NCBI GenBank assembly: GCA_964535315.1
Contig: CAZHTS010000025.1
Coordinates: 1 to 58,617 of the forward strand
Origin: CAZHTS01 sp964535315
GTDB lineage: Bacteria > Chloroflexota > Anaerolineae > Anaerolineales > Anaerolineaceae
Direction of reading: 5' to 3'
DNA length: 58,617 nucleotides
Shown here: in pieces, positions 7,648 to 16,279 of the stretch
How positions within the stretch are numbered: the stretch's first letter is position 1
How the letters are laid out: every line of letters starts with the position of its first letter
Position numbers and translations under genes: made by a program
Notes under the pieces: model-generated
What the model was told of the DNA's origin: nothing
Seen by the model: only the letters and a program-made list of their open reading frames with translations
Databases searched by the model: none

Positions 7648-7666
7648 GATTTATCCTCCTTGCGGT

Positions 7667-8875
7667 TTATTGGAGCATATCGAGTAACAGGCGGGCGGCG
7701 TGATCGGCGAAGACGGGATCGTTGATGTTGGCGTCTAACTCGATGACCGGGATGCCTGTTTTGACGTTGTCTTTAATGGCCTGATAGCAGGCCTGATCGG
7801 CTTGCGGATCCCAGAAGCGGTTGCCGGGGCTATCTAACATGGAAACGCCCTTGAGGGGGAGCAGAACGGCCACCGGGCCGCGAGAAAGGTTGGCGGCCTG
7901 GGCGATCATTTCACCCATCCGGCGGTTTTCTTCGACGTTGGTGCGCATGAGGGTCACGTTGGGGTTCCACTGGTAGAGGTTGCGCTGCTGGTATTTTTCG
8001 GGGATGGTGGCGACGCCCCAGAAGTTGCACATGTCCACGCAGCCGGGCACCAGGATGGTTGGGATGCCGGCGCGGGCGGCGGCGAGCATACGTTCGGGGC
8101 CGGCGCTAAAGACACCACCACAGACCTCATCTGCCAGCTCGGTGGTGGTGATGTCCAGGCTGGCGCGGATGTAGCCGTCGGAGATCAGGCTTTCCATGGT
8201 CTTGCCGCCGGTGCCGGTGGCGTGAAAGACGAGCACTTCGTAGCCGTGTTCTTCCAAACTGTGGCGCGCCCGGTCGACACACTGGGTGGTGTTACCGAAC
8301 ATGGAGGCGGTGATCAGCGGTTTTTCGGCGGCGGCGGGCGGCGCCTCGACCTTGAGCATACCGGCGATGGCGCCGGCGGCATTGGCGTAAATGGTGCGGC
8401 TGATGCGGTTGAAGCCGGCCACATCGACGATGGAGGGGATGAAGGTGATGTCCTTTGTTCCGGCATAGGCGCTGACGTCGCCGCCAGCCACAGTGGAAAG
8501 CATGACTTTGGGGACGCCGACGGGCAGGGTGCGCATGGCAGCCGTGGCGATCGACGTGCCACCGCTGCCGCCCATACCCAGGATGCCATCCAGCCGGCCT
8601 TCGTCGTACAGGCGGCGAACGACGACCGCAAGGCCGCGGGACATAACCTGCATGCCCTCATCTTTGTGTTCACCCGAGCGTAGATATTGCAGGTCGCCGC
8701 CGCCGGCGGCAGCAACTGCGCTGCGGTCGATGTCTGGCTGGAAGGCGGCCTCGCCCAGGATGCCGAAATCAATCACCCACGTTTTGAGGCCCTGCTGCTC
8801 GATCAGTTGTTTGACGAAGGCAAATTCCTGTCCTTTGGTATCCAGCGCCCCGACGATCACAACGGTTTTTGTCAT
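7667..8875 (-). CDS. Tm-1-like ATP-binding domain protein (UPF0261)
   Basis: The 402-residue protein belongs to UPF0261, equivalent to the N-terminal ATP-binding part of tomato Tm-1. It opens with TVVIVGALDTKGQEFAFVK and carries GMGGSGGTSIATAAMRTLP, then VFHATGTGGKTMESLI and LVPGCVDMCNFWG, all typical of the family. I start at ATG 8875, which has AGGAGG five bases upstream; the 28 earlier codons are untranslated leader. A good promoter lies at 8962-8990. It is the first gene of a two-gene unit with the TIM-barrel protein. Function in bacteria is unknown; the context suggests small-molecule metabolism. Confidence 0.9.
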   Translation of the reverse strand: MTKTVVIVGALDTKGQEFAFVKQLIEQQGLKTWVIDFGILGEAAFQPDIDRSAVAAAGGGDLQYLRSGEHKDEGMQVMSRGLAVVVRRLYDEGRLDGILGMGGSGGTSIATAAMRTLPVGVPKVMLSTVAGGDVSAYAGTKDITFIPSIVDVAGFNRISRTIYANAAGAIAGMLKVEAPPAAAEKPLITASMFGNTTQCVDRARHSLEEHGYEVLVFHATGTGGKTMESLISDGYIRASLDITTTELADEVCGGVFSAGPERMLAAARAGIPTILVPGCVDMCNFWGVATIPEKYQQRNLYQWNPNVTLMRTNVEENRRMGEMIAQAANLSRGPVAVLLPLKGVSMLDSPGNRFWDPQADQACYQAIKDNVKTGIPVIELDANINDPVFADHAARLLLDMLQ

Positions 8876-8961
8876 ACCCGACCTCCTTGAGGTGTCTGTG
8901 TGAGCACGGAAAATGTTCACGCCGGTGAAGAGGCTGTGAACAAGAGAAAACCCCCACAATT

Positions 8962-8990
8962 ATTGTACAACATACTACCCACTACGGCAA
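8962..8990 (-). promoter_or_regulatory. Sigma-70-type promoter for the Tm-1-like unit
   Basis: On the minus strand TTGCCG (8985-8990) and TACAAT (8962-8967) are separated by exactly 17 bases. Transcription would start near 8955, giving a leader of about 80 bases before the UPF0261 gene. The divergent ECF gene begins at 9128; only a TATGAT at 9039-9044 without a clear -35 is seen for it. Confidence 0.55.
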
Positions 8991-9127
8991 TTCCTGGTGA
9001 GCCATAAATCTCAAAGTGTGGCGCTGGAAAAATCGTGGTATGATAACGTGTCTCGCGCGCTGTTTTGGCCGGGGATGGGCTGCGGCCGGCGACCGCGGCT
9101 CGTTGGACGATTGCCAGGAAGTATGTT

Positions 9128-10879
9128 GTGAGTAAAGTTACGGGGTCTGTGCCCCTGATTGAAATCGAGCAGTTGACTTACCGGCATCCTGGACGGGGCG
9201 GCGAGAAGCTGCCGCCGGTGCTTAAGAATATCTCGCTGCAAATTGAGCGGGGTGAGTTTGTGGCGTTAATCGGCGCCAATGGCTCGGGTAAAACGACGCT
9301 GGCCCGGCACATGAACGCGTTACTCATGCCGGGCAGTGGACGGGTATTGGTCAACGGGCTGGACACACGCAGTCCGGCCAATCACCTGACGATTCGTGCC
9401 ACGGTGGGTATGGTTTTCCAGAACCCGGCGGATCAGATTGTGGCGACGGTGGTGGAAGAGGATGTGGCGTTTGGGCCGGAGAATCTGGGGGTACCGCCGG
9501 GTGAGATCCGTCAACGGGTGCGCAGTGCGCTGCAGGCGGTGGATATGTGGGCCGAGCGTGACCGGCCACCGCACCTGCTCTCGGCGGGCCAGATGCAACG
9601 GGTGGCGCTGGCCGGGGTGCTGGCGATGCGTCCGGCCTGTATCATTTTTGACGAAACGACGGCCATGCTCGACCCGGCCGGACGGCGCAAGGTGTTGGAG
9701 ATCATGCGCCAGTTCAACCGGGACGGACTGACGATCATTTACATCACCCATTTTATGGAAGATGTTTTGTCGGCGCGGCGGGTGGTGGTGCTGCGCCAGG
9801 GTGAGGTGGCGCTGGACGATACGCCGCAGGCGGTCTTTGCCGATCCACTGCGGGTGGCCGGCCTGGGGTTGGAAATGCCGCCGGCGGCCTTGCTGGCAGA
9901 ACAGTTACGACCGTATTTCCCCGGTTTACCGGCGCAGACGCTGGCGGTTGAGGAATTGCTGGCGGCGCTGCCGGCGTACGATGGTTCGCTGGGGGGGGCG
10001 CCCTCCGAGCCGGCGGCGGCTGAGCGGCCGGCGTTGATCGAGGTGGAGGGCCTGCACCACACCTATCTGTTGGATAACCCGCTTTCGCATCACGCTCTGC
10101 GTGGGGCTTCGCTGCGGGTGCGACGGGGCGAAACACACGGGGTGATCGGGGCGACCGGTTCGGGAAAATCGACGCTGATCCAGCACCTGAATGGTTTGAT
10201 GCGCCCGCAGCAGGGGAGCGTGCGAGTGGGCCCATTTGATATGAGCGATCACCGACTGGCGCTCAAGACGGTCTGCCAGACGGTGGGCCTGGTATTTCAA
10301 AACCCGGAAATGCAATTGTTCGAGCAGTACGTGGGCGACGAGATCGCTTACGGGCCGCGCCAGATGGGATTGGCGCGACCAGAACTACGCGAGCGGGTAC
10401 GTTGGGCGATGGAACTGGTAGGGCTGGATTTTGAGCGGGACAAGGATCGTATGACCGCAGCGCTGAGCGGCGGCGAACGGCGCAAGGTGGCGTTGGCTTC
10501 GACGCTGGCGCTGCAACCGGAAATCCTGGTGTTGGATGAACCGACCGCCGGGTTGGATCCGCAGGCGCGGCGCTGGCTGTTGGGGCGGCTGGCGGCGTTA
10601 CAGGCAGAGGGGATGACGATTGTGTTGTCTTCGCATCAGATGGAAGATATGGCCGTGCTGGCGGATGGTATTACGGTGATGCAGGCCGGGCGCGACATGT
10701 TGCATGGCACGACGGCAGAAGTATTTGCCGAAGGGGTGTTGATCCGCTCACTGGGTCTGGACACACCCTTAGTGGTACAGGCCGGCGAGCGCCTGGCGGC
10801 GTTGGGCTGGCCGTTGCCGGGGGCAATGGTGCGCCTGGAAGCGCTGCTGGCGGTGTTGTCGCGGCGGGAGGTAAAATGA
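9128..10879 (+). CDS. Fused ECF transporter ATPase (EcfA1-EcfA2 in one chain)
   Basis: This 583-residue protein holds two complete ABC ATPase modules and powers an energy-coupling-factor importer. Module 1 has Walker A GANGSGKTT, signature LSAGQ (instead of LSGGQ) and Walker B IIFDETTAMLDP. Module 2 has GATGSGKST, LSGGERRK and LVLDEPTAGLDP. Two ATPases are normally separate genes. I take GTG 9128, which has AGGA eight bases upstream, but the frame is open from ATG 9065 and that start cannot be excluded. The stop overlaps the EcfT start by four bases. The transported compound depends on the S component, probably the convergent gene at 11702. Confidence 0.9.
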   Translation: MSKVTGSVPLIEIEQLTYRHPGRGGEKLPPVLKNISLQIERGEFVALIGANGSGKTTLARHMNALLMPGSGRVLVNGLDTRSPANHLTIRATVGMVFQNPADQIVATVVEEDVAFGPENLGVPPGEIRQRVRSALQAVDMWAERDRPPHLLSAGQMQRVALAGVLAMRPACIIFDETTAMLDPAGRRKVLEIMRQFNRDGLTIIYITHFMEDVLSARRVVVLRQGEVALDDTPQAVFADPLRVAGLGLEMPPAALLAEQLRPYFPGLPAQTLAVEELLAALPAYDGSLGGAPSEPAAAERPALIEVEGLHHTYLLDNPLSHHALRGASLRVRRGETHGVIGATGSGKSTLIQHLNGLMRPQQGSVRVGPFDMSDHRLALKTVCQTVGLVFQNPEMQLFEQYVGDEIAYGPRQMGLARPELRERVRWAMELVGLDFERDKDRMTAALSGGERRKVALASTLALQPEILVLDEPTAGLDPQARRWLLGRLAALQAEGMTIVLSSHQMEDMAVLADGITVMQAGRDMLHGTTAEVFAEGVLIRSLGLDTPLVVQAGERLAALGWPLPGAMVRLEALLAVLSRREVK

Positions 10880-11700
10880 CAAACGAATTCGAATTTTTGG
10901 GCCGGGTGACGATCGGCCAATATTTACCGTTGGGTTCGGTGCTGCACCGTTTGGATGGGCGGGCGCGTATTCTGGCGGCAGTATTTCTGCTGGGGGCGTT
11001 GATGTTTGCGCCGGACTTTGGCGGGCTTCTGGTGGGGATTATCCTGATTACGGTATTGCTGGCGTTGGGGCGTATTCCACTGCGCTATGCGCTGCGTGGC
11101 TTACTACCGCCGCTGCCGTTTTTGTTGATCCTGGCCGTGTTGCAGATGGCGTTCAATATAGGGCGGGACGAACTCGGGCCGGTATTCTGGCGTTGGGGAA
11201 CGTGGGCGTTCTCGTGGGGAGACGTGCGCCTGGGGGTGTTGTTGTTGATGCGGTTCTGCGCCTTGATCCTGGGGCTGAGCCTGGCGACTTTTTGTATCTC
11301 AACCTCAGAACTGGTACACGGGGTGGATCTGTTGCTGCGCCCGTTGAACCGGATACACATCCACAGCCACGATTTCAGCATGGTGTTGCAGGTAACCTTG
11401 CGTTTTATTCCGTTCCTGGCGCAGGAGACCGAACGGATTGCCAAGGCGCAGGCCTCCCGGGGTGCGGAGTGGGGCAGCGGGCGCGGCGGGCTGGTGCAAC
11501 GGGCGCGGCAGGTGGCGCCGTTGATCGTGCCGTTGTTTGTCACCAGTCTGCGCCGGGCGGAAAACCTGGCGTTGGCGATGGATGCGCGCGGCTACGGCAA
11601 CCCGGCGTATACCTCAATGACGGTGCTTCGTTTTGGCTGGCGCGATACGTTGGCCTTGCTGCTCTCTGGCCTGGCGGCGGTGTTGATCGTGGCGCTGTAG
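10876..11700 (+). CDS. ecfT: ECF transporter transmembrane coupling subunit EcfT
   Basis: The 274-residue integral membrane protein has about five hydrophobic segments and the two cytoplasmic coupling motifs of EcfT: KAQASRG near residue 191 and AMDARGYG near residue 236. These bind the ATPases and link ATP hydrolysis to toppling of the S component. LHRLDGRARILA near the N-terminus is also typical. Translation is coupled to the fused ATPase (ATGA overlap). Its stop is one base from the stop of the convergent S-component gene, so there is no room for a terminator between them. Confidence 0.93.
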   Translation: MTNEFEFLGRVTIGQYLPLGSVLHRLDGRARILAAVFLLGALMFAPDFGGLLVGIILITVLLALGRIPLRYALRGLLPPLPFLLILAVLQMAFNIGRDELGPVFWRWGTWAFSWGDVRLGVLLLMRFCALILGLSLATFCISTSELVHGVDLLLRPLNRIHIHSHDFSMVLQVTLRFIPFLAQETERIAKAQASRGAEWGSGRGGLVQRARQVAPLIVPLFVTSLRRAENLALAMDARGYGNPAYTSMTVLRFGWRDTLALLLSGLAAVLIVAL

Positions 11701-11701
11701 G

Positions 11702-12259
11702 TTAGAGGTCGGCGCCCTGGCGTTTGCCGATGCGGATGCGCCACCAGGCGGCGATGACGAGCAGGGTTAACAGGGCGGATACGACCAGTTCGGCGGGGCC
11801 GTTGGCGATGGCGATGGTACCGATGACCTCCCAGGGGAGGTAACCAAACAGGCCGATCATGCCCAGCACGAAGACGGTGTTGGTCAGGCTGCCAATGACG
11901 CCGGCGGCGAGCAGGCCGATCACCTGCCAACGTTGCAGGCCCTTCCAGGCCAGCCAGGCCAGTGGGCCGATGAGCAGGCGGGGCAACACGGCAACCAGCG
12001 GGTTGGTAAAGATGGTATCGGAAGGGCCGGTGGGAGCGACGGCGGCCTGGATCATCGAGAAAATGCCAAAGATGAGGCCGACGACTGCGCCGACGATGGG
12101 GCCTTCGAGGACGGCACCGATAATAACCGGAACGTGCATGATGGTTAATGAAGCCCCCGAAAACCAGGGGATGAAGCCCAGGCGGGTCAACCCCAACAGA
12201 CAGGCAATTGCGCTCAGTGCGCCGGCGATGGCGATTTTACGGGTACGTTCTTGCGCCAT
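11702..12259 (-). CDS. ECF transporter substrate-binding S component, substrate unknown
   Basis: The 185-residue membrane protein has six hydrophobic segments and the pattern of a widespread ECF S-component group: LGLTRLGFIP, then TIMHVPVIIGAVLEGP (about 46-61), VGLIFGIFS and FTNPLVAVLPRLLIG. It captures a vitamin or small metabolite and works with EcfA and EcfT. The start at 12259 is fixed by AGGAG before it. The specificity is not readable; resemblance to pantothenate-type components is only an impression. The gene faces its ATPase/EcfT partners tail to tail, unlike the usual single operon. Confidence 0.85.
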   Translation of the reverse strand: MAQERTRKIAIAGALSAIACLLGLTRLGFIPWFSGASLTIMHVPVIIGAVLEGPIVGAVVGLIFGIFSMIQAAVAPTGPSDTIFTNPLVAVLPRLLIGPLAWLAWKGLQRWQVIGLLAAGVIGSLTNTVFVLGMIGLFGYLPWEVIGTIAIANGPAELVVSALLTLLVIAAWWRIRIGKRQGADL

Positions 12260-12317
12260 TTTTTCTTCTCCTGGTGTTTGGTCTGGCGCAAGTGTACCAT
12301 AAAATGAGCGCTGCATT

Positions 12318-13487
12318 CTATGTAGGGATCTTGCCGCGGGAAAGCTTGACGGGGATACCGCCGTTGGAGAGCGAGACGCCCTTGCCGAAGGGCAGGTGGG
12401 TGAAGCTGATCAGACGGTCGTCGTTGCATAGGATGGCGGCCTGCCAGCCGGGGCAATGGGCGCGCAGCACGTTGCCCAATTGGGCGTACAGATTACGCAG
12501 GTCGTGGCCGGCGCTGACGCGCACACCGTAGGGCGGGTTAGTGACCACCCAACCGGGGCCAGGCGGCGGCTGGATGGCCGAAATGGGCCGGCAATCAAAC
12601 TGGATGAGGCCGGCCACACCGGCGCGGGCGGCGTTGGCGCGGGCCAGCTCGATGGCGCCGGCGTCGCGGTCGGAGGCGAGGATGGGCGGCAGGCTGGCCG
12701 GAGTTGGAATAGCCCTGGCAGCGTCCAGCAGGCGCTGCCAGGCGAGCGGGTCGAAATCCGGCCAGTCCATGAAGGCAAAGCGGCGCTCCCGACCGGGCGC
12801 CAGCCCGGCGGCGAGCAGGGCGGCCTCGATGGGCAGGGTGCCCGAGCCGCACATGGGGTCGAGCAGCGGGGCTGGCGGCTGCCAACCGGCGGCGAACAGG
12901 ATGCCGGCGGCCAGCGTTTCGCGCAGGGGGGCCCTGGCGCTCGCCAGACGGTAGCCGCGGCGGTGAAGCAGTTCGCCGGAGGCGTCGATGCTGATGGTGC
13001 AGCGGTTGTTGAACAACCGGACGACGATCAGTTGCGGCAGGCGCCCTTCGAGCATCTCGTGTCTGGCGGCCGTGACCGGCGCACCCAGGCGGTCGGCGAT
13101 GGCCAACAGCAGGTGGCGTTCGACGGCGTCGTCGACGTATAACCGCGAGCGGTGGCAGGTGACGCGCAGGGCGACCGGCTGGCCCGGGCGGAGATAACGC
13201 TGCCAGGGCAAACGGCTGGCCAGCAGGCGCAACTGCTCAAAGCTGGTGGCGTAGAAGCTGCTCAGGCGAACGAGGACGCGGCTGGCGCTGCGCAGCCAGA
13301 GGTTGGCGCGGTAGACATCGGGCAGGTCGCCGTCAAACTCAACGCCGCCGGCTTCGTCACTTAACGGCGAGACCGTCCCGGTTTCGCTGTCCGGCAGCAG
13401 GCGTTGTTCGCCCAGGCCAAGCCGGCAGATTTCGGCGGCGGCGTAGGGGCCCAGACCGGGTGCGGTGACGGCAAAGATTTTGAGCAT
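12318..13487 (-). CDS. THUMP-domain class I RNA methyltransferase (RlmL N-domain/Trm14 type)
   Basis: The 389-residue protein has an N-terminal THUMP-containing RNA-binding region (about 1-165) and a C-terminal Rossmann methyltransferase. The SAM site is DPMCGSGTLPIEAALL near residue 208, and the catalytic motif NPPYGVR near residue 315 is typical of N2-guanine methylation. The likely target is rRNA or tRNA guanosine. It begins three bases after the stop of the YgiQ gene, so they share a transcript. The exact nucleotide target cannot be read. Confidence 0.88.
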   Translation of the reverse strand: MLKIFAVTAPGLGPYAAAEICRLGLGEQRLLPDSETGTVSPLSDEAGGVEFDGDLPDVYRANLWLRSASRVLVRLSSFYATSFEQLRLLASRLPWQRYLRPGQPVALRVTCHRSRLYVDDAVERHLLLAIADRLGAPVTAARHEMLEGRLPQLIVVRLFNNRCTISIDASGELLHRRGYRLASARAPLRETLAAGILFAAGWQPPAPLLDPMCGSGTLPIEAALLAAGLAPGRERRFAFMDWPDFDPLAWQRLLDAARAIPTPASLPPILASDRDAGAIELARANAARAGVAGLIQFDCRPISAIQPPPGPGWVVTNPPYGVRVSAGHDLRNLYAQLGNVLRAHCPGWQAAILCNDDRLISFTHLPFGKGVSLSNGGIPVKLSRGKIPT

Positions 13488-13490
13488 GGG

Positions 13491-15185
13491 TTAATCGCCG
13501 GACTTATCGATCACGATTTGTTTCTGGCGCTCTTTGCGCTGCGGGTCTTTTTCGACAAAGAGAGTTTCGCCGGTGTAAGGGTCGCGCCCGGTATAGTACA
13601 TCAGGCTGGCGTAGGTGGAGGGGGTGGGGGTGAAAATTTGCACCTGCTCGGGGTGAATGTTGAGCTTGAGGCTGGCGAAGCGTTTGAGCCGGCGCATATC
13701 TTCTTCAGAACAGCCCGGATAGGCGGCGATGAGGTAGTAGGTGAGAAACTGCGGCTTACCTTCTTCAGCGTTGAGGCGGTCGTAGAGCGCCTTGAAGCGC
13801 AGCAGGGTGTCGCTGCCGGGTTTGCCCATGCGGCGCAGGATGTGCGCCTCACTGTGCTCGGGGGCGACTTTCATTTGCCCGGAGATGTGATGGCGTACAA
13901 TCTCGCGCAGGTAGGCTGAGCCGCTGCGCCGGTCGGCGAGGATCAGGTCGTAACGGATGCCCGAGGCGACGAAGACCTTCTTGACGCCGGGAATCTGGCG
14001 CACCTGGCGCAGTAGATCGATCTGCCGGCCGTGGTCGGGGCGCATCAGCTTACATAGCTCCGGGGTCAGGCAGCGGCGCTGAGGGCAACTCCCGCTTTTG
14101 AGTTTTTTGGGACATTCGATGCCGTACATATTGGCGGTTGGGCCGCCGAGATCCTGGATGTAACCCTTGAAATCGGGGCGGGCCGCAAGCTGCTGCGCTT
14201 CGGCGACAATAGATTGCGGGCTGCGCCAGGAGACGGTGCGGCCTTCGTGGACGGCAATGGCGCAGAAGTTACATTCGCCATAGCAGCCGCGATGAGTGCT
14301 GATCGAGAAACGAATGGTCTCGAGCGCCTTGACCGGGCCGAGGCGTTCGTAGTAGGGGTGCTGAGCGCGCTCAAACGGCAACGCATAAATGTTGTCGAGT
14401 TCTGGCCGGGTAAGGTGCAGAGCGGGTGGGTTGTGTATCAGATAGCGGTCACCCTTGCGCTGACAGAGTCCCTGGGCGTTGAGCGGATCATTGTTGCGGT
14501 AGAAGGTGTGAAACATGGCGATGAAGGCGTCTTTGTCTTCAAAAACCTGTTCGCACGAGGGCAGTTCCAGGTAATTTTCGGGTTTTTCTTTGTCCAGGTA
14601 ACACAGGCCGCGGATGGTGCGATAGTCGCCGCCGGTTTTGAGGCAGGCAGCCAGTTCGAGGATGCTGCGTTCGGCCATACCGTATAACAGCAGGTCGGCT
14701 TTGCTGTCAAAGAGGATGGGGGCGCGCACGCGGTCGCTCCAATAATCGTAGTGGGCGATACGGCGCAGACTGGCCTCGATGCCGCCCAGGACGATAGGCA
14801 CGACCGGCTTGCAGAAGCGGCGGATGAGGTTGGTATAGACCAGGGTGGCGCGATCGGGGCGGCGGGTGTTTTCCCCGCCGGGGGTGTAGTCGTCGCTGCG
14901 GCGGCGTTTGCGGTTGGCGGTGTAGTTGGCGACGAGCGAGTCGACGCTGCCGGCGGTCACGCCCCAGAAAAGCGCCGGCTGCCCGAGGCGGGTGATATCG
15001 CCGGGCGTGTTTACGTCGGGTTGGGCGATGACGCCGACGCGGTAACCGGCGCTGCGCAGCAACTGGCCGATGACGGCCACGCCGATGAATGGGCTGTCGA
15101 TGTAGCTATCGCCGCTGACGAGGATGACATCGAGCGCATCCCAACCGAGCGCCTTTACTTCTTCAGGAGTGGTGGGCAAAAACAT
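13491..15185 (-). CDS. YgiQ family radical SAM protein
   Basis: The 564-residue protein is a YgiQ-type radical SAM enzyme. The [4Fe-4S] motif CxxxCxxC is in HRGCYGECNFCAI near residue 303. The N-terminal part (LVSGDSYIDSPFIGVAVIG, about 23-41) is the family's cobalamin-binding-like domain, and the C-terminal part includes GKPGSDTLLRFKALYD and a proline/serine-rich end typical of the family. Its physiological reaction is not known. The length is shorter than the E. coli relative, which has a longer C-terminal tail. It is expressed with the downstream RNA methyltransferase. Confidence 0.93.
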   Translation of the reverse strand: MFLPTTPEEVKALGWDALDVILVSGDSYIDSPFIGVAVIGQLLRSAGYRVGVIAQPDVNTPGDITRLGQPALFWGVTAGSVDSLVANYTANRKRRRSDDYTPGGENTRRPDRATLVYTNLIRRFCKPVVPIVLGGIEASLRRIAHYDYWSDRVRAPILFDSKADLLLYGMAERSILELAACLKTGGDYRTIRGLCYLDKEKPENYLELPSCEQVFEDKDAFIAMFHTFYRNNDPLNAQGLCQRKGDRYLIHNPPALHLTRPELDNIYALPFERAQHPYYERLGPVKALETIRFSISTHRGCYGECNFCAIAVHEGRTVSWRSPQSIVAEAQQLAARPDFKGYIQDLGGPTANMYGIECPKKLKSGSCPQRRCLTPELCKLMRPDHGRQIDLLRQVRQIPGVKKVFVASGIRYDLILADRRSGSAYLREIVRHHISGQMKVAPEHSEAHILRRMGKPGSDTLLRFKALYDRLNAEEGKPQFLTYYLIAAYPGCSEEDMRRLKRFASLKLNIHPEQVQIFTPTPSTYASLMYYTGRDPYTGETLFVEKDPQRKERQKQIVIDKSGD

Positions 15186-15269
15186 GAAGTAAGTGTATCA
15201 CAAGAAGTTGGGAGCGCGCCAAAACCGAAGGCAAAGAGCGGTTATCGCCTGCCGGGTGTGAAGGCGGGG

Positions 15270-16148
15270 TTACTCACCTGTGACCGCAGAGCGGCGCGCC
15301 AGCCGTTGGGTGGCGGTCTCGTTGATGAACAGCGCGACGATCACCAGGGCGCCGCCGAGCAGCAGACTGGGCAGTTCGGCCTGTTCGCCAAAGAAGAGCA
15401 GCGAGACGACGATGCCGAGCGGGATCTTGAGATTGTTGAGGATGGCGAGCGAGCCGGCGTTGACCCGCCGGGCGCCGCGATTCCACAGGAAAAAGCACAG
15501 GCCGGAGGCAATGGCGCCCAGATAGAGCAGCGCCCACCACTGGCTGGCGCCGATGTGCAGGCTGCGCCAGTTGGTGAAGAACAGACTGGTCAGCCCGGTG
15601 AGCAGCACGCCGCCGGCAAAGAGCAGGGCAAACACGCGGCTGTCCTTGACGCCCGGCGTCTGGCGCATGACTTCTTTGTAAGCGATCTGGCCGAAGGCAA
15701 AGCTGGCGTTGGAGATTTGTAAGATGAGGAAACCCGCCAGCAGTCCGGGGTCAAACAGACCGGCGCCGACGACGATGGCCGTGCCGGCCACGGCCAGCAG
15801 GGTGGTGGCGATGTGCAGCCAGTAGACACGGCGCTGCATCAGGTTGTTGAGGATGGTGACGTACAGCGGGGTGAAGATGGTAAACAACGCCACCTGGTAA
15901 GCTTTGAGGTATTGGAAGGAGTAAATGTAGGTGACGTACATCAGGCCGTATTGCACCGCACCGATGAGCAGCAGGCGCAATACCAGTTTGCGGCTCAGAC
16001 CACGCAGGCGCAGGAATGGCAGCAAGACGAGCAGAGAAATACCCAGGCGAGCGAGCGAGACGAAGTTCGAATCAATGCCAGTCAACTGGCCCTTGATGAT
16101 GCCGAAGGAGAAGGCCCAGATCAAGGAGACAAATAGCAGTTCGAGCAT
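15270..16148 (-). CDS. EamA-type DMT family transporter
   Basis: The 292-residue protein shows ten hydrophobic segments in two repeats of five, as in EamA/DMT transporters that export amino acids or other metabolites. The N-terminal LLFVSLIWAFSFGIIKG and the second-half ALLYLGAIASGLCFFLWN are typical half-repeat signatures. The substrate cannot be told. It stands alone, 84 bases from the gene downstream and more than 130 from the one upstream. Confidence 0.9.
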   Translation of the reverse strand: MLELLFVSLIWAFSFGIIKGQLTGIDSNFVSLARLGISLLVLLPFLRLRGLSRKLVLRLLLIGAVQYGLMYVTYIYSFQYLKAYQVALFTIFTPLYVTILNNLMQRRVYWLHIATTLLAVAGTAIVVGAGLFDPGLLAGFLILQISNASFAFGQIAYKEVMRQTPGVKDSRVFALLFAGGVLLTGLTSLFFTNWRSLHIGASQWWALLYLGAIASGLCFFLWNRGARRVNAGSLAILNNLKIPLGIVVSLLFFGEQAELPSLLLGGALVIVALFINETATQRLARRSAVTGE

Positions 16149-16165
16149 GGTGCAATCCCGTGTTA

Positions 16166-16191
16166 AATAAAATTACCGGGCGACCCCCGGC
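16166..16191 (-). terminator. Probable terminator after the gene at 16280
   Basis: On the minus strand CCGGG and CCCGG form a short GC stem with a 5-base loop, followed by TAATTTTATTT. The stem is only five pairs, so this is a moderate call. Confidence 0.5.
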
Positions 16192-16279
16192 AGATGTAGA
16201 CTAATATATCACCTGGATAGGCCGGCAACAATGGACGAAAAGCACCCGCGCCCGGCACAAAGTTCACCTGCGAGGACTA

